From NCBI RefSeq assembly GCF_001652265.1, contig NZ_LWBS01000109.1:124001-188000 (forward strand): 64,000 nucleotides of DNA, in the 5' to 3' direction. Positions 62,152 to 64,000 of the stretch are shown piece by piece. The notes under the pieces are model-generated. The model was given only the letters and a program-made list of their open reading frames with translations, searched no databases and had not been told where the DNA came from. Numbering within the stretch: the first letter of the stretch is position 1; every line of letters starts with the position of its first letter. The stretch is from Rhizobium leguminosarum (lineage in GTDB: Bacteria > Pseudomonadota > Alphaproteobacteria > Rhizobiales > Rhizobiaceae). A program made the position numbers and the translations under genes.

Positions 62152-62689
62152 TCTTCCGCAACACAAACCGGTTCTGGCCGGGGCAGCATATAACGGCATC
62201 TCAGGCGCAGGCGTCCGGCTGGAAGCCTTGCCGCAGGGCCATCTCCTGCATGTGCTCGGCGCAATCGAGCCAACCGCGCTCGCTGCGGAATTGGTGAAAG
62301 CAGGCTTTGCGAAAAGTTCGATCCGCCAGGCAGGCTTCCGCCAATGGTTCGTCGCCGGCGATGAGCCGCTTGTCTCGGCCAGCCTCGATGCTCTCGTTGC
62401 TGCGCTTGCGGGAAAGGCCTTCGTCATGGACCAGAGCCACGGCCGCGTGCGTATCGGCGTTTCCGGCCGTTCTTCGCGGGCGCTTCTCTCAAGGGGGACC
62501 GCCGTCGATCTCGATCCTTCGGTCTTTCCGGAAGGCCATTCGGCAATGACGATGGTCGGTCATCTCTCCGTGCAGATCGTTCGCACCGGCGATGACAGCT
62601 TCGAACTCACGGTCCTGCGCAGTTTTGCCGAAAGCCTCTGGGACGATCTCGTGCATATGGCGGCCAGCGCCGAAAAGGAGGGCGTCTGA
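62144..62689 (+). CDS. mgdD: N-methylglutamate dehydrogenase subunit D (SoxG-like)
   Basis: The 181-residue protein corresponds to the sarcosine-oxidase gamma subunit, with DQSHGRVRIGVSGRSSRALL in the middle and a C-terminal helix FAESLWDDLVHMAAS. The gamma subunit has no cofactor of its own and supports assembly. It is the last gene of mgdABCD and starts within the end of mgdC. Confidence 0.86.
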   Translation: MRDLPQHKPVLAGAAYNGISGAGVRLEALPQGHLLHVLGAIEPTALAAELVKAGFAKSSIRQAGFRQWFVAGDEPLVSASLDALVAALAGKAFVMDQSHGRVRIGVSGRSSRALLSRGTAVDLDPSVFPEGHSAMTMVGHLSVQIVRTGDDSFELTVLRSFAESLWDDLVHMAASAEKEGV

Positions 62690-62690
62690 C

Positions 62691-62740
62691 AGAGCATGAT
62701 GCCGAAAAGTGTGAGCGGTTTTCGGATGACATCATGCTCT
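62691..62740. repeat. Palindromic intergenic repeat, family 1 copy 3 (inverted)
   Basis: AGAGCATGATGCCGAAAAG to the mirrored CATCATGCTCT ends is the same palindrome as 33857-33908 and 41759-41810, in the opposite orientation and without the AT-rich leader. It begins just after the mgdD stop. Confidence 0.85.
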
Positions 62741-62773
62741 AACTATAGAATGTAGAGGCGGGTTTCGATTTTT

Positions 62774-63916
62774 TTAAGCTGTATGCAGCGCGGCCGCACC
62801 GACCCATTCGGGGCGCGCCGCGCCTTGCAGCTCTTCCACCGCATCGGCGGCAAAGCTCGGCACGACACCGGTCCATAGCAGTGCGCCATCGGGATTGGAA
62901 TGACCGTCGCCCTCAAGTTTGTAGATGCTTTCGACGATATACTGGCCATCATTGTTCAGGCCCTTGATCTCGGAAATCTCGATCACCCGGCGCCGGCCGG
63001 TGCGCTTGAAGCGGGCGATCTGCACGACAACGTCGACCGCCGAGGCGATCTGGGCGCGCAACGGCCGAAGCGGCATGTCGATATCAGACATCAGCGCCAG
63101 CGTTTCCAGCCGGTGCAGGGAGTCATAGGGCGTGTTCGCGTGCACCGTCGAAAGGCTGCCGCTGTGACCTGACGTCATCGCCTGGATCATATCGAGCGCC
63201 TCGCCGCCGCGGCACTCGCCAACGATGATCCGGTCGGGCCGCATGCGCAGTGACGAGCGGAACAGGTCGCGGATGCTGGCGCCGCCGCGACCGAAACGGT
63301 CGGGCTTGGTCACTTCGAGATAGACCACGTGTTCCTTGCGGATCTGCAGTTCGGACGTGTCCTCGATGACGATGACGCGCTCGTGGTCGGCAAAGGCTTC
63401 CGACAGCGCGTTCAGCATCGTCGTCTTGCCGGTGCCGGTGCCGCCGGAGATGATGACGTTCTTCTGCAGCCCGACGGCGGCCTGCAGCAGCGATAGCGAC
63501 TCTTCGGTCAGGCTGCCCTGGGTGACGAGGTCGCGGATGCTGCGATGTTCTTTCAGAAAGCGGCGAATGGAGATGCAGAGCCCGGTGCGGGCGGCCGGCG
63601 GCTGGATCATCTGCACGCGCGAACCATCCGGCAGACGCGCCTCGATGCTCGGCTCCTCCGGCGTCAGTCGCTTGCCTGAGAACTGCGCGATGCTGCGCGC
63701 GGCCGATTCCAGATCCTCACGGCTGGCGAACCGCGTATCGGCGCGTTCGAGCTTGCCTCGCCTTTCGACGAAGATGTCGGATGTGCCGTTGATCAGGATT
63801 TCGGACACGCTCGGATCATCGAGAAGAAAACGGATCGGTCCGAGCAGCTTGTCCAGCGCCCGGGTCAGGACCTGGAAGGTTGCCTGTTCGGCAGCGTCGT
63901 CGGAAACGGCCTTCAT
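62774..63916 (-). CDS. CpaF-type secretion/pilus ATPase (TadA family)
   Basis: The 380-residue ATPase has an N-terminal domain (LLDDPSVSEILINGTSDIFVERRGK in parts) and a C-terminal ATPase domain with Walker A GGTGTGKTTML, Asp box, Walker B and the His box (GHSGSLSTVHANTP). It powers assembly of Tad/Flp-type pili or related type II/IV machines. No tad/flp partner genes are downstream, where mgdD lies; the gene upstream overlaps it (TGATG). Confidence 0.87.
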   Translation of the reverse strand: MKAVSDDAAEQATFQVLTRALDKLLGPIRFLLDDPSVSEILINGTSDIFVERRGKLERADTRFASREDLESAARSIAQFSGKRLTPEEPSIEARLPDGSRVQMIQPPAARTGLCISIRRFLKEHRSIRDLVTQGSLTEESLSLLQAAVGLQKNVIISGGTGTGKTTMLNALSEAFADHERVIVIEDTSELQIRKEHVVYLEVTKPDRFGRGGASIRDLFRSSLRMRPDRIIVGECRGGEALDMIQAMTSGHSGSLSTVHANTPYDSLHRLETLALMSDIDMPLRPLRAQIASAVDVVVQIARFKRTGRRRVIEISEIKGLNNDGQYIVESIYKLEGDGHSNPDGALLWTGVVPSFAADAVEELQGAARPEWVGAAALHTA

Positions 63917-64000
63917 CAGAGCGGCATCCCGACCAGGACCGTGCTCATGCCGAACAGTGTCGCCATCATCTGAACCGCGGTTGGAAAGAACATCATCAGT
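63916..64000 (-). CDS. C-terminal fragment of an uncharacterised hydrophobic protein (cut by window end)
   Basis: The last 27 codons before a TGA at 63916-63918 encode MMFFPTAVQMMATLFGMSTV then LVGMPL, a hydrophobic tail like a membrane protein end. The stop overlaps the CpaF start by one base, so the two are translationally coupled. The rest lies outside the window; no family can be named. Confidence 0.5.
   Translation of the reverse strand, partial: LMMFFPTAVQMMATLFGMSTVLVGMPL

Noticed and set aside
57654..62689. Reading the four-gene operon as heterotetrameric sarcosine oxidase soxBDAG
   Set aside because: Sequence alone cannot exclude it, but gmaS and mgsABC next door make N-methylglutamate dehydrogenase the better call; sarcosine oxidase stays as the alternative.

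Overview
The window (about 60% GC, alphaproteobacterial gene style) looks like part of a Rhizobium chromid or large plasmid. Reasons: minCDE sits away from chromosomal landmarks, as on the second replicons of Rhizobium and Sinorhizobium; RIME-like palindromic repeats are present; a DUF1127 gene lies beside anti-Shine-Dalgarno RNA hairpins; and there are many catabolic clusters with local regulators. The species call is inference. I saw no tRNA, rRNA, CRISPR array or insertion sequence.

Layout. 0-2 kb: cupin and membrane protein genes (the latter with a frameshifted 5' end) divergent from a LysR regulator. 2.2-8.8 kb: divergent cluster of a D-threonine-aldolase-like enzyme, an M81/MlrC metallohydrolase and an NTF2-like protein, against RidA, RpiR regulator, SDR and MFS transporter. 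8.9-14.6 kb: ROK regulator, a DMT exporter/AraC pair bracketed by a 53-bp direct repeat, quinone oxidoreductase, SDR and HxlR regulator. 14.7-22.5 kb: GH20 hexosaminidase, flagellin relic, DHA2 exporter and a large GH94-like protein. 22.5-25 kb: kduI-kduD-GntR (pectin/uronate catabolism). 25.1-25.7 kb: DUF1127 gene followed by five hairpins with C-rich loops (cuckoo/CcsR type). 25.8-36.2 kb: exonuclease, two-component system, PmtA-like methyltransferase, haloalkane dehalogenase with MarR regulator, amine oxidase, aldo-keto reductase, LysE exporter, AraC regulator, AhpD-like protein.

36-63 kb carries what appears to be a complete aerobic methylated-amine pathway: APC permease and tdm (TMAO demethylase); tmm (trimethylamine monooxygenase) with three dimethylamine monooxygenase subunit genes and a GcvT-like gene; purU; gmaS; mgsCBA (N-methylglutamate synthase, alias glxDCB); an XRE-cupin regulator and a GlxA-type regulator; and mgdABCD (N-methylglutamate dehydrogenase, sarcosine-oxidase-like). 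Predicted flow: TMA to TMAO to dimethylamine to methylamine to gamma-glutamylmethylamide to N-methylglutamate to glutamate, with C1 units entering folate and PurU releasing formate. A housekeeping block (cold-shock gene, two small charged-protein genes, minCDE, a PAS/chemoreceptor-like protein) separates tdm from tmm. The window ends with a CpaF-type ATPase gene.

Most novel to follow up: the cuckoo-type RNA array, the TMA pathway in a rhizobial replicon with its possible regulator sites and orphan permease, and the 53-bp repeat-flanked insertion at the ROK gene end.
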